A program made the translations under genes and the position numbers. Below the pieces are notes generated by a model. The model was not told the origin of the DNA, searched no databases, and saw nothing but the letters and a program-made list of their open reading frames with translations. Positions 53,287 through 64,000 of a stretch of 64,000 bases of DNA are shown here, piece by piece. Position 1 is the stretch's first letter; each line of letters opens with the position of its first letter. Source of the DNA: Coprinellus micaceus (Eukaryota; Basidiomycota; Agaricomycetes; Agaricales; Psathyrellaceae); NCBI GenBank assembly GCA_951394405.1, contig OX596340.1, forward strand, positions 2,294,001 through 2,358,000, read 5' to 3'.

Positions 53287-55011
53287 ATGTACGCTCGTAT
53301 AGAACCCATTCGGAAGATCTTAATAGTCCGCTACTTAAGTATTGGGTGGCTGCGCGAAACGATGTCGCCGCGATCATCGGGTTACCGCCGGGACTCTCGA
53401 ACTGGAGCCGTATTCCTTCTTCTTTCACGACGACCATCATCCAGCTCAAATGCCCCCCAGCTCCCGAACGAAATCGTCGAGCTCATCATCGAGCACCTGG
53501 CTCTCAATCCGCGGGAAGAGTGCATCGGCGACTTGCTCTCTTGCTCGCTAGCCAACAGCGCCTTCTTATCCGTTTGCCAGAAGCACGTCTTTCATACCGT
53601 CAAACTCTGGATCCACGTTCCCACTGGGGGTCGCCTTCCGTCTGCCGAAACCTTGGGGTACCATCAGCGCGCTTTACAGTTCGTCCAGACAGTCACTCGG
53701 AACCCATCTCTGGGGATATACAATGTTACCTCCGCTCCGTGCGATGACTACGATGGTCTTGACGATCTCTTGCGAGTGTTTAGCGCGATGCCCAATATCG
53801 TCGCCTTGGATTTAGGACATAGGCTAGCGGAACCATTGTGGGGCTCCGGGAGAGGCCTTGGGCTCGGATTCGGTCCCGGATTGAGGGGAACTGCCCCTGG
53901 AAGCTCTAACGTTGGGTGGAGGGAAGGCGTGTTAGGGATTGTCACACGTCCGCATTTAAGTACTCTCCGACTCAGGAGTATCGAAAACTTCCCCGTAGAC
54001 GCGTTGTCGACCGGGATCCGCGAGTTGGACCTCGTGCGCTCTTGGTTTGATATCTTGGATAAAGACTGGAAGTACGCACCCTCTCGTTTTCTTCAACTCC
54101 TTCGGATCGGTACTCATGTCCTAAAGCGTGATAAAAGCAAGTTCACGTCGGCAGTTACAGGCCCTTACATGCGACACACTCTCCTTGATACGGTTTGTCA
54201 ACGAATATCTGGAAGCGATATCGAAGGAGCGCAACTCCCAGAGCGCCTGTTTGGATCTGTCGACGCTGAAGAAACTGAACATGGACCTTCGCTTTCGTTC
54301 CAGTGCAGATCATATGCACATCCTCAAGCATGCTCCTTGCCTGAGAGAAGTGCAATTTACAAGTAAGTGGGATTCTTTCCCTGTCCAACCCTGACAAGTG
54401 GCAAGTGCTGACACGCTTTCACAGTGCGGCGATACTTCACCTTCCACACCTATGGGGTAGTCTTCCCCTCGCCTCCCCTCGGACATATGCACCCTTCTTC
54501 CTTCGGAACCCTCACCCGCTTGACAGTTTGCCAGTGCATCTCCTTCGGAGAGAGTAACATCTTTCTCCGGTCTCCTTACACCAGCATTGTTGACGACGGC
54601 GTCCTGACTCAGTTCACTGCGCTGGAAACACTTCGCTTTGAATTCATCCTGCAACAGTTCTTAGATTTGAACCCTAGCACCTTCACCGACGGAGGATGGA
54701 GTCACCTTCCCGGCGTGGTGACCCAGCCGGGTGCTTGCCCCTGACTCCGGGAGGTAGCAATTCGGGTGCTAATCAGGGCTTCAGGCACACCTTTGGTGTA
54801 TGGAAACTCCGAGGATGGAACTGTGGACAGGACGGTGGAGCGGTGCAAAGAAGATGCGGACAGGGTGGCAGGGGCTTTTGGTGAGAGCGTGTATCCTGCG
54901 GCATTCGTGCAGTTGATTCACCAACGGCCGGAGGTTAATTTATCGTTTGTGACAGAGGTATCTGTGGGTTCTGATGTGTGGGACCCAGTGCGACGTGGGG
55001 CCGATCTTTGA
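53287..55011 (+). pseudogene. Broken F-box gene, subfamily B (member 3)
   Basis: Close tandem copy of the preceding gene. Lesions: the natural start (ATG before a C run at about 53451) is out of frame by one base with PQLPNEIVELIIEHLAL, so the frame opens only from upstream codons. About seven codons (VQHLSHF in the intact copy) are missing after NPSLGIY. A TGA at 54742-54744 replaces the CGA (Arg) of the intact copy within PGACP-R-LREVAI. The frame continues after the stop to SFVTEVSVGSDVWD. Introns at about 54073-54125 and 54364-54424 are retained. One intact-looking exon (ALTCDTLSLIRFVNEYLEA) shows that decay is recent. Confidence 0.75.
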
Positions 55012-55179
55012 GTACACTACGTACCGGAATATATCTCGTTCGTTTCTCAGAACCATCTGCAATGGGATTCGCCCCCTAAAAGGGCGGACAATATACAGGG
55101 AACCTGGCTATGGAATCGGTTCTTCTGGGCGGAGGAAGCGTAATGGGGATGCTATGATATAGTGCAGGTACCAGAGCTT

Positions 55180-55860
55180 GCGTTCGGCCGCTTAATCAAG
55201 CTGCATGCCTTCGCAAGCTTGACTTACTCTCAGGTAAGAGCGTTATTTCCAGCGCTTGTAGAGTTCTTCGTATGCCTTCAAACATAGGAATGGCCTGGAT
55301 TATGCGTAAATCTCAGTATACACACCGATACTACCTACCATCCCAGACTAATCTCAGACGTTTGCATCCCGCGTCGATAACGACCTTTTTGCATCTGGAG
55401 GTCAGAAGGTGGTAACTTCGCACTATTCAACCCGTACCCATATATTTGCGATATTTCACTAGTCAACGCCACCGCCCTAGAGCGCCTCGAAGTTCAGTCT
55501 CCAGGGCGCGATAAATCCTCAACGTGATTTTTCCCTTCCAAGGGGCTAGGGTCGTATACCTGACTTCATCACGACACGCGAATTACACCGCAAGCTTGGG
55601 ACAGTGACCATCGACCTAGATTTAAAGCTTTGTCCTTCAACAAATCCCACCCTCGCACGGCCGCGGGCTTCGTTAAGAGAAGAAGGTGAGCCTGAGCGCA
55701 TACGACAGTACGCGGGCGAGCTGGCCGAAGAGTTGTCGGCACGTGTACCATCATTCCGTCCGGACTTGACATTTTTGTTCACGATCAAATTAGCCTCGTT
55801 CGACCTCCCATTAGTGCAGAAACTTTGGACCAGTACCCCTCCGTGGGTGAGAGGGTTGGG
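55180..55860 (+). pseudogene. Relic of an F-box gene, subfamily B (member 4)
   Basis: Only the 3' half is left and it is heavily eroded. Matching fragments lie in the expected order: RPLNQAACLRKLDLLS at about 55190-55240 (compare LLNQAACLRELEFS in member 1), RRLHPASITTFLHL at about 55360, VNATALERLEVQ at about 55470, then an open stretch (VTIDLDLKLCPS ... YAGELAEELSARVPSFRPD, ending FLFTI). It is closer to member 1 at 15.6 kb than to its neighbours. No F-box-encoding 5' half was found. Confidence 0.6.
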
Positions 55861-58548
55861 GTCAGTTTCATGACATGGGACTCCGTGCGGTTTTGGAGCC
55901 AGAAAATATCGATATGCGAAGCGCCTACACTCGACACTTGGGCTTCCCGGGATCCCAAGGAGCTCTTAGGGAGTCAACTGGCAGGCAAAGGACAACGCAA
56001 ACGTCGGCCCCGACCCCGGGACGGGCGCTTAAGAGCCGGATCAAAGCACAAATGGAGGATATACCTCCCAATTAGGCGATCAGTGCGCCCCTAACTTGGT
56101 TAAGCCGCCAACTGAACGCGTTGCTGCACAGCAACGAAAATGACTCACTTTTACGAGAATTGTGAGCTGGCGGGCTGTTAGAGCGTGTTTCCTCCTCCCA
56201 CCATGCCATCCGCCTCCGGGCGGTTTTTCACTTCTTCCTCGACCATCTCTCGACTTGGCGGGCAACCCTAGCAAGGCTCCCAGTCAGGTCCTTCACGTCG
56301 AAGTTATATGGGAAGTATTCAGATAATGCACTTAACTGCATCATCATGCTTTTCTCGGACACCGACGGCGTACCCTTGCGCCCCCGGCATCCGCCACGCA
56401 CATCTCTTTGTATAGCGACCAGTAGAGTGGCCGGGCTCGTTTTGGGAACCTAAAGAAGGGATCAGGGTACGTGCTAGCGCTTATCTGTGCCATCTTGGGT
56501 TCTTTGCGCAGGAGTGTCACAGGGCGTTTCTCTGGAACTATCAAAGCTTTCAATCTCCCTTTTCCCTAGACCCTCTATCTCGGCTTGCCTCATCTAGACT
56601 TCGCAATTCGGGCCCATTACTAGCTGGTGTCGATCCCTCGGATCCGTTTACCGTCGTCATGTCCTTTCGCGCCGGGAGTATCAACAATAATAGTTTCGAC
56701 TCCTGTGACCTTGGAGTCTTGGAGGAGGGACTGTGCAGTGAAATGAGCGGTCTCCGGTGGTCCACCGTTTCACTTTCGATCGCCCGGGTAGAGACTCGCT
56801 GACGGCGGAACCGATTTCCTTAATTCTGATAGCTTCGCGACTCTCGGGGTCGGCCGCGCCACAATGGACCTCCCTATGCTTTGCTGGGCGACATATACCA
56901 CGTCTTTCAGGCTTCCTAGAAGAATGTATGAGCTCGAATGGCCAGTGGTACAGGGAAGAACTTCGAGGCGGGACTCGATGTCATGCCCCTATTTTTGTCC
57001 TTCACCCTACCCTGGATCCGTTCATATTCACTTGGGCTGCACCTTCAACGTGTCATACCCGGCTCTTCTCGGAGAAACAGACTCGCAACTACCCCACTCC
57101 TGCCCATCACAACGAAGATAACGTGAAAGCCTATTTCCAAGAACGCGACGGAACCACACCCAGCACCCCTTCACATTTCGACGAAGCTGCCGAGGCGAAG
57201 TTAGCTATTAGTCAAGGAGAAAAATAGGTGGAAACCGCAAGCTTTAGGTATGTCCGGTAGAACTTCTTCTTTCAACGCAAAGCTCCCTCCCTGTGTTTGA
57301 CAAAATACCCTTTATCATATCCCGAATCCGCTGACTTCGCGATCATTGGTAGACATGAATCACAGACTCACATTCATGAAAGACCCCCAAAAACCGTCAC
57401 ACAAGTCACCCCGCGGTCCGGCTTCCACTTGCCTCGCGGAGGTCATGGACCGTTCCCGCTCACGGCCAGCCCCATCGACCACAGCGCGATTGAGTACCGT
57501 GGCCCTCCCCAAGTTCAGGCTCCGGTCGACTCGTCAGAAACGGATGCTCGGTATTTAGCGCTCAGCCCTTGTACCCCTATCACGGGCCGCTCATTCCTCA
57601 ACCACACCACCCACGCACACCCCTTATCTGTCACAAATAGGCGCCCGACCCACCAACTCGGAAACTCCTCTCCTACTCTGGCTCGCTCAGAGCCAGTGCT
57701 CCCCAGCCTGCCTCGTGGCAAGCTTCTGCCGAAATAACGGGTCGCCCAGGCCAACACGTTGCAGTACCCAAGGGGGCTTGGAACATGCAAAGGCGAGGAC
57801 CCGGTCTACTGTCCACGCTTTGGCTGTGGCGGATTCGAGGAGGTCTATGGTACGCACTGGAGGCCGAGCCTCGGAGCCTCTCGAACATCGGATGTCCAGC
57901 ACGACAAGGAGGGGTGAAGTTGCAATGCAATAAGCGATATCGAATATGATACTATCGAGGGAGGCTACTATACAACAACCCGCCTTCCAGGGCGTGGTGA
58001 AAGCCTACAAATTCCAGTTGCGGGGACAATATTACGAGGGGAGGGGTGCTGTGGAGGCCACGAAATATCCGAGCGGAATAAGAAGATGGGCTGAGGATGG
58101 ATGGACGGATAAAGAGATCGGGAAGACGAACAGAAACAGTGCAGAGAAAGCAAAGCGAGAAGAGAAGAGGCGATACGACAGCTGCCATTACAAATTACAA
58201 CAAAGAAGGCTGAAACCGGGAAACGGAAGTCCATGGATGCAGAAGGGGTGATAACGATGATGATGCGTGCGGGGTGGTGGTACAATTGATGTTTGGGATG
58301 TGAGAGACGCAGAAAAAGGGAGGGGAAAGTGGAAGATCATAAACTGAAGTGGTGGGTCATAAAGACGTCTACCTTTTAGACGTGAGGGGTCGTAACAGGG
58401 TCGTAAGGGAACGCATAAAGGGGACAATAATTAAGGTGGACGGGGAGTGGGGGTAAAGGGAGGCACCGGGCAACAGAATGGGGAGGGGGTGAAGGGAGAG
58501 AGAATATAGCGCTCATTCACGAGAGGGATCGACCACCTACACCCTCTC
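55861..58548. other. Intergenic region without a supported gene
   Basis: About 2.7 kb. The open frames 56757-57227 (+) and 57297-57737 (+) have no recognisable domain and no conserved intron pattern. A DTPG motif on the minus strand near 56690 is too short to call a GTPase relic. From about 57950 to 58500 the plus strand is purine-rich, probably the 3' flank of the DUF6699 gene. Confidence 0.4.
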
Positions 58549-59978
58549 TCACCTCGTAATCTTCTCCAACTGCAACTTCCACAAATTCAACGGCAACCCG
58601 ACACCCGCCACGTACTCCAGCCCCCTAAAGTACCTCTCGCTCCTCAACACATCCACCCTCCTCAGCCCCTTCTCCATCTCGACGGGAGGCAACCCCGGCC
58701 CGTCCTCACACCTCTGCTTAAACGCCGCCATAACGCCCTGCATCCTTCCGTGCGGGATAGCCGCCATCTCCTGCGGAGTAAGGGGCACCGCATACGTATC
58801 GTAGATCGCGCGGAAGACCTCGCAGACCCGACAGTTCCCCTTCTTCGCGCGGACGACGACCGTCCAGGCGGGGTACGCATCGTTCACGATAATCATCGTC
58901 GGCGCAACCATATCCGAAGCGATCTTCGTCTCCTCCTCGCGAAAAAGTGGGGTGGGGCGTAGCTCGCCAGGACGCATGCACTTGACTTCGAACTCGCGCA
59001 TACGGGGGTCGAACGCGATGTCGAAGAAGACTACGGGTTGTGGCGGGTGCTTGGCGTCGACGACGCGCTTGGAGGGGTCGGTGAGCATCCAGGGAAGGGC
59101 CGGAGGGTCCCAGGCTGCACTTTGTGCAGTGTGCACGGATTCGGGGCTGAATGCGTCTCGGGCTATCGTCACCAAAGTCAGTACCAAATTCAATGCATGA
59201 AGGGGAACAACGACTTACGCCAATACCACTGAGGCTGAGGGCTCTTCTGGTACGGCTTCATATACCTCGACGGCTGTGGCTGCTGCTGCTGCTGAGGCTG
59301 GGGCTGACTAGGAGCAGGCCCATACCCGGTCATCGGCGGCACACTGATCGACATCCCATTCAAGTTTGGCGGCAGCCCTCCGCTGACACTCGTATTCCTC
59401 GACCTCCCACTCGGGTTCCCGCTGGGGTGGCCAGGCATACCCGGCCCAGGTCGGTTATGGTTCTTGTTCAGCAGGGCATTATGATACGCGAGCCCCTCCA
59501 GATCGGTGTCGACGTCCGTCTCGATCTGGGAGTGCGACCCTGAGCGCGAGCGAGAGTGAGAGTGCGAGTCGGAGCCCGAACGGGAGCGGGAGGACTCGCG
59601 CCTCTGGGGTTGGGCGTAGGATGATGGGGGAGGTTGGTTGGCATAGGACGGCGGAGGTTGAGGGTAGGATGAAGGGGGCTGGGCAAAGGACGAGGAGCGG
59701 GGGTCGAGGGGGTAGGTGTTCGCGCGTTGGGGGTGTGTCGGGGGTTGAGGTGGTCCGTAGGAGAAGGTATGGGCACGATGACTACGGGAGAGCGTTCGGT
59801 ATCCTTCAGAGTCTACACGGATAGCGGTGAGTGACTGCAATTGGTATCGATGGCGCCGCGATGGGCGGAGAGAACTTGGCTCACCGGAATGGTAATTCGG
59901 CTGCGCCTGGATGGAGTTGCGCCTCGCGAAGTTTTGGGCGTGCGTCCTGGGTTGGTGGGAGGAGGCTTTGTTTCCCAT
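58549..59978 (-). CDS. DUF6699-domain protein with N-myristoylation-type start
   Basis: Three exons; the last is about 58549-59165. The start MGNKASSHQP fits the N-myristoylation consensus (Gly2, Ser6). A short intron (about 59816-59890) joins YHS to DSEGYRTLSRSHRAHTFSYG. The middle is disordered: Pro/Gln/Ser-rich with an RS/HS-repeat block (SRSRSGSDSHSHSRSRSGSH) and a poly-Gln run (QPQQQQQPQPS). The C-terminal domain runs from WDPPALPWMLTDPSKRV through VVVRAKKGNCRVCEVFRAIY, then MEKGLRRVDVLRSERYFRGL, the layout of the basidiomycete DUF6699 family. Function is unknown. If myristoylated it would act at a membrane; that is inference. It lies just downstream of the long coiled-coil gene on the same strand, and a fusion of the two cannot be fully excluded. 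Confidence 0.78.
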
Positions 59979-60407
59979 CGTCAGCTACTATTCTCTCGAC
60001 TATCACAAGCGCAAGGAGGTGGGAAGGAGAGAGAGAGAAGGGAAAGGGGCCAGAAGAGAAGCCCAGCCAAGCAAGCAGACGACGACGAATGCAGTCGAAC
60101 GGAGGCCAAATACAGCTTCGGAACGAAACAGGAATAGCACGAAAGGAAGAAGAAGATTCAGAAGAATAACGAGAGGACGGCCGCACCCCATCCAACCAAC
60201 TCCAACGAGGCTACCACACCATCTAGCTTCGTGCATATCGCATATCGCAACAAAAAAAAACGTGTGCAAGAACTGCACTGCACGAACGGATCGATAACGC
60301 GGATATTCCGCCCAGACGGAGCGCCGGAGTAATCTCGTAGGATCGCTCGCTCCTTCTCAAAGCCCCGCTGCCGTATCGTGCCTTCTTGAACAGACAATGA
60401 AGGCCAA
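59979..60407. other. Spacer between two minus-strand genes
   Basis: About 430 bp. It would hold the DUF6699 promoter and the 3' UTR of the coiled-coil gene. The plus strand is purine-rich (GAAGAAGAAGA near 60146). No conserved coding signal was seen. Confidence 0.4.
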
Positions 60408-63311
60408 TCATATCCCGGGGTCGAATGGTACCCATCGGCTAGGTGGAGGCGGGGACCTCGTCATGCCACCTAGTTTGTCCAATCTATCGCTCGCACCCAT
60501 CCTATGATAGGACAGGCTGGCGATAGCCCGACGGAGCACAGATAACGAACAGAGACACAAAGAAAGTCCAAAACAGATCCAACCCAAAGAACCCAAAGAA
60601 CACTCACCATACCCATCCTCAATCGCACCATAACCCCCCACATCCACCCCCAGATCCTCGCTCGGCGCGGGACTCGGGCCCCCGCCAAACGTCATCGGCG
60701 GCGCAGGCGTCGTAGGGCCCTTTGCCGGCTTCAAGATACTCTTGACCGGCCTCGCGCGGGGCTGGGGCTGGTGTGGGCCTTGGACGTCGTGCGGGAACTC
60801 CGTCCTCATCCTCTGCTGCTGCTGCTGCTGAGGCGGAAGCTGCTGGGACATCGACTGCCTCCGATCCCTCCGCTCCTGCCTTTCCTGCCTCTCTTGACGC
60901 TCTTGCTGTTCCTGAATCGCCTGCTGCTGAGCTTGAGCCTGAGCTTGGGCCTGAGCCTGAGCCTGGCGCTGCCGCTGACTCTCCTCCCACGCCCTCTGCG
61001 CCCTCTTCTTCCCCTCCTCCATCTCGCGCTGCTCCGCCTCCCGCCTGCGCTCCTCCTCCTCGGCGGCCTTGCGCGCCTCCCGCGCCGCTCGCCGCGCAAA
61101 GGGGTCGTCCATGTCTTCGGTTTGCTTTGCTTTTGCTGGAGGAAAGTTTGGTGTGTCAGTGGGTGGGATCTTTGGTCTTGGTGGAGGGAGGGAGGAGGGA
61201 GGCGGGTGGAGGGATAGGAAAGGATTGGATGAATGAACGAATGCGTACCTCTAGCTCTCTCGTTATAATCCCTCTCCCGCGCCTCACGATCGCGCTGCGC
61301 CCGTTTCTTCTGCTGCTCCTCTTCGCGCTCGCGCTCTTCCTCGATGCGGGCTTTTGATTTGACTAGGATCATCGAAGGGGGGTTAGCGTCGGGACGTTCA
61401 CATTATATGCAGATCGAAATCGAAGAAGAACGGGGAGAGGCGCAGAAGGAGAAACAGTGGAAGAGACGAAGAGATAGTGGCAGAAGCGGAAGAAGAAAGA
61501 CCACTCAAGAAGCGCCCGCCCTCAATACACACGACCGTGCCATCGACACGCATCAAATCCAAGTACACCGCCCCCTGCGTACTGGCGCCCACGCCATCAA
61601 GCAGTCACGACTCAACCCCCCCTCTTCGCACATCTCTTATCTCCAACTGGGGGGGTATAGTGGAGATCGGCTGCATCTCTCTCCATCCGTCCGCCCGCGT
61701 GAGTCATGATGGGAATTTTGGGGGCAAGCGCCCAAGAATATTATGGAGGAGATGGAGATGGAGGGGGTGATGGCGTATGCGGATGTGGGAGGTGGAGGCG
61801 ATGGAAGCGCCGGGGGTTGGGTGGAGGGGGTGGATGAAGGGGAGGAGAAGAGGGCTCACCCAGTGTAATCCTAGCGTTCGGATGCTTCCGTGCAACCTCG
61901 ACGATCACACGCTCCTCCTCGTCCCATTCCATCTGGTCTTCTTTGCTCACTGTTCGGCGAGGGCGTCCAGCGTCGATTCCGTGCGGGTGGTGGACGGGGG
62001 AGGGTAGACGAGGTGGGGAAGTCATGTGGGGTGTGGCACATGCAATTGTGATATGATGTGAAGGGACATCGAATCGTATGAGGGGCGGATGTGGGGGATT
62101 GGGATTCGTTAGCCTTTGGAGCACTATGCCTGAACGAGAGGGGGAGGTACGCACACTTCTTCCCGTCCCGAATGGCGACTACGTTGGGCAGGATCTGTTT
62201 GTGGTAGACGACTGGCGGGGCGAGCGTATCGGCGGGTTGGGTGTAGCGGATGATTTTGGCGGTTTTGGAGGCCGCGGGTCGATGTGCGGCGGGGCGGGGT
62301 TTCGAGTTTTGGTTGTGGGTGGTGGGTGATCGAAGAAGGATGATCGAGGGGAAGGTATAAGTATGAGTGGAATGTGGAGAGGAGCACGGAAATGAGATGA
62401 AGACGAGAGGCAAAAAAACGAGGCGACCGCGAAGAAAGGGGAAAGAAGAAGAAAGAAGGCGAAAAAGGGCGATAGAGCGATTAAGGAAAGAGGAGGAGAG
62501 AAAAGATAAATGGTATGTCAGCATCATATCACTCATTTTTGGCAAAGGGGAATCATCACAGGAAGGAGCCAGGTATCACAGAGTCCAGGCGATCCACCCA
62601 ATCGTCCAACGCAAGGCAAGGCAAAGGTCATCTCGGCGCCTGGCCCAACGTAAGGGCAAAAGGCGGTGCGGGCATGGGACCCAGGTGGCGTCTAACGAGC
62701 GGATAAGGGAATGTGTGGTGTGGATATGAATATGGGAAGACTCCGTGCTCGTCGTAGCGCCCTCGTTTAAACGAGGGGGGTGATGGTGGGTGTGGTGCAT
62801 ACGTGATGCGTGATAGACGCGGGGTGGGGGACAATGGGAAGCAAGGAAGAAGAAAGGAGAAAAGACACTCACCACCATCCTCCTCATCGTCCTCCTCGGA
62901 ACTCGTATCGCTCCCCTCCCTCCGCCTCGTCGATTGGGTCCGATATCCCATTTGGCGGGGCTGCTGCCCGCTCGGATATCGCGGTGCCTGGTTCGCCGGG
63001 TACGACCCGTACATCGCTGGGTGCGAAGACGAAGACGAGGAAGAGGAACCCGTCGACCCGTTGGACAAAGCGGGACTGGACCGGAAGCGGCTGAAAAAGC
63101 TTGTGTGGCTGGTGCTCAGGCGGTTCTGCGAGGTGGTTCGGTTCAAGATGCCCGAGGAGGAGGTACGATGGTGAGAGCGAGGCTGAGACTGGGGGGCGGG
63201 CTGGATGTCGAGGGTGTAGGCGATGGCGATGGGGGGGCTGAACGTCTCGGGGAGCGCTACGCTGGGGATCTTGGGTGTCGTCGGATGGTTGGAGGAGCGG
63301 CGTTTGAACAT
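60408..63311 (-). CDS. Long disordered / coiled-coil protein, function unknown
   Basis: Multi-exon gene not assignable to a family. Exon 1 (62873-63311) encodes MFKRRSSNHPTTPKIPSVAL, a Ser-rich segment and an acidic end (SDTSSEEDDEEDG). Exon 2 (62157-62211) gives VVYHKQILPNVVAIRDGK, and exon 3 (61860-61945) gives KEDQMEWDEEERVIVEVARK. A middle exon near 61515-61580 contains YLDLMRVDGTVVCIEGGRF. Next comes a highly charged coiled coil in two exons (KARIEEEREREEEQQKKRAQ; RRAAREARKAAEEEERRREA). Then come an Ala-Gln repeat, an Arg-Gln-Glu repeat and the Pro-rich ending SPPPPSRWVPFDPGI. Phases agree across exons 1-3 and 5-7; the join into exon 4 is uncertain and may need an extra small exon. The 661-nt intron 1 is unusually long. 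An upstream in-frame Met (63404) exists. Confidence 0.6.
60921..60970 (-). repeat. In-frame Ala-Gln coding repeat
   Basis: A 6-nt unit (GAGCCT/GAGCTT on the plus strand) is repeated about seven times and encodes alternating Ala and Gln in the coiled-coil protein. A nearby repeat codes for Gln-Glu-Arg units. Such runs are prone to length change between strains. Confidence 0.6.
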
Positions 63312-64000
63312 GGCGACGGACAGGGACGCCGATGACAGGATGTGTCGTCCGGGGTACGAGCCAGGGTAGAAGAGGGAGAGGATAAGACGCCTCCTTGCAT
63401 CCACGAGGTCGTTCTATCTATCTATCCTTTAGCTTTCCAGAATCACATATACATATACTAATAGTGGTGGATTTCAGAAATGCCTTGTCCAGTTCTGATC
63501 GCCCTCGGGTGAGTAACAAACAACTTCGTCCGCAGGCCAGGTTCCTGGTTAAAGGAGAGGCGAAGACACGAGGCGGGTCCATGAGACGCAGCGTCTATTT
63601 TTAGCACGAGACGCGTTTTTTTTGGTCTAATGGACGTCACGTGGCTGGTGCATCGCGGTCGGCGCTTAGATCGGGCGAGGCCGAGCGAGGGTGTTCTCAG
63701 AGGAGGAGACATACACGCGTGTGTCCTACACAAACACAAAGGCTCGGATCCACGCCTTCGGTATATCCTTCACCCCTTCTCCGATCGACACGTCCCCCAC
63801 TCCTCCCTTTCTCCACCACTGACCCCACCCCATACGCCAAACAAACGCTCATTTACACTGTCGCCTCACGTCCCAGCCCTTGCGACACGACCCAACGCCT
63901 CGTGCTGATTAACGATCCTCCAGCCATCCGATCCTCCCTTCCTCCGCACGCGCAATCCGCTTCCGTTACCACAATAACACCCGTTGTGCGGTTGAATATA
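63312..64000. other. Upstream flank of the coiled-coil gene
   Basis: About 690 bp to the window end. It should contain the promoter of the minus-strand gene. Plus-strand frames (63395-63604, 63630-63908) are short and featureless. The last 250 bp are rich in CCT/CAC, perhaps a transcript leader of a gene beyond the window. Confidence 0.35.

Noticed and set aside
56640..56740. DTPG motif (IIVDTPGAKGHDDG) on the minus strand, possible GTPase relic
   Set aside because: No P-loop or other G motifs nearby and only about 30 readable residues; likely chance.
56757..57227. 156-residue plus-strand frame ending in a hydrophilic tail
   Set aside because: No recognisable domain or homologue in the window, and the upstream half looks non-coding.
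57297..57737. 146-residue Pro/Thr-rich plus-strand frame
   Set aside because: Composition follows local CCT/CAC-rich DNA; no family, start context or splice support.
61871..62545. 224-residue minus-strand frame read as one exon
   Set aside because: Its first half translates the AG-free pyrimidine tract into Ser/Leu/Phe, and the end runs through a splice donor; only the part after 62211 looks exonic.

Overview
The window is nuclear DNA of a filamentous fungus, most likely a basidiomycete (Agaricomycetes). The evidence is many short introns of about 45-65 nt with GT..AG borders, very small exons, a DUF6699-type protein, and an expansion of F-box-like/leucine-rich genes. There are no bacterial-style operons, no CRISPR array, and no rRNA or tRNA gene that I can support. 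The species assignment is inference; the gene structures were read by hand from splice sites, reading frame and family knowledge.

Layout. 1-17 kb: a lone F-box gene (-), phosphopantothenoylcysteine decarboxylase (-), a GPI-anchored cupredoxin (+), a tandem pair of MOB2 genes (+), then a block of F-box genes (two intact and one broken on +, one intact on -). 17-31 kb is a housekeeping stretch: NOP56, an importin-7/8-type karyopherin, actin-related protein ARP6 and a TANGO2/NRDE protein. 31-33 kb: a Zn2Cys6 transcription factor. 33-36.7 kb is gene-poor. 36.7-46 kb: a base-exchange-type phosphatidylserine synthase, KIN17 and a membrane-anchored GH5 exo-beta-1,3-glucanase. 48-56 kb: a GNAT acetyltransferase and a second F-box block, mostly decayed (one intact gene, three broken copies). 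58.5-63.3 kb: a DUF6699 protein with an N-myristoylation-type start and a long disordered/coiled-coil protein.

Themes. The F-box genes fall into two recurring subfamilies (A: coiled coil plus F-box plus LRR-like; B: short N-terminal F-box), each found in both blocks and each with intact and dead members. This is birth-and-death evolution flanking conserved single-copy genes. Two premature stops are consistent with C-to-T changes. The conserved genes need unusual splicing: an 11-nt and two 16-nt microexons in the glucanase, two GC-AG introns in ARP6, and a 661-nt intron ending in a 318-nt tract without any AG. MOB2, normally single copy, is a diverged tandem pair with conserved intron positions. 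I found no convincing previously undescribed biological system. The best leads are the MOB2 duplication, the microexon-rich glucanase, the AG-free tract and the F-box turnover.
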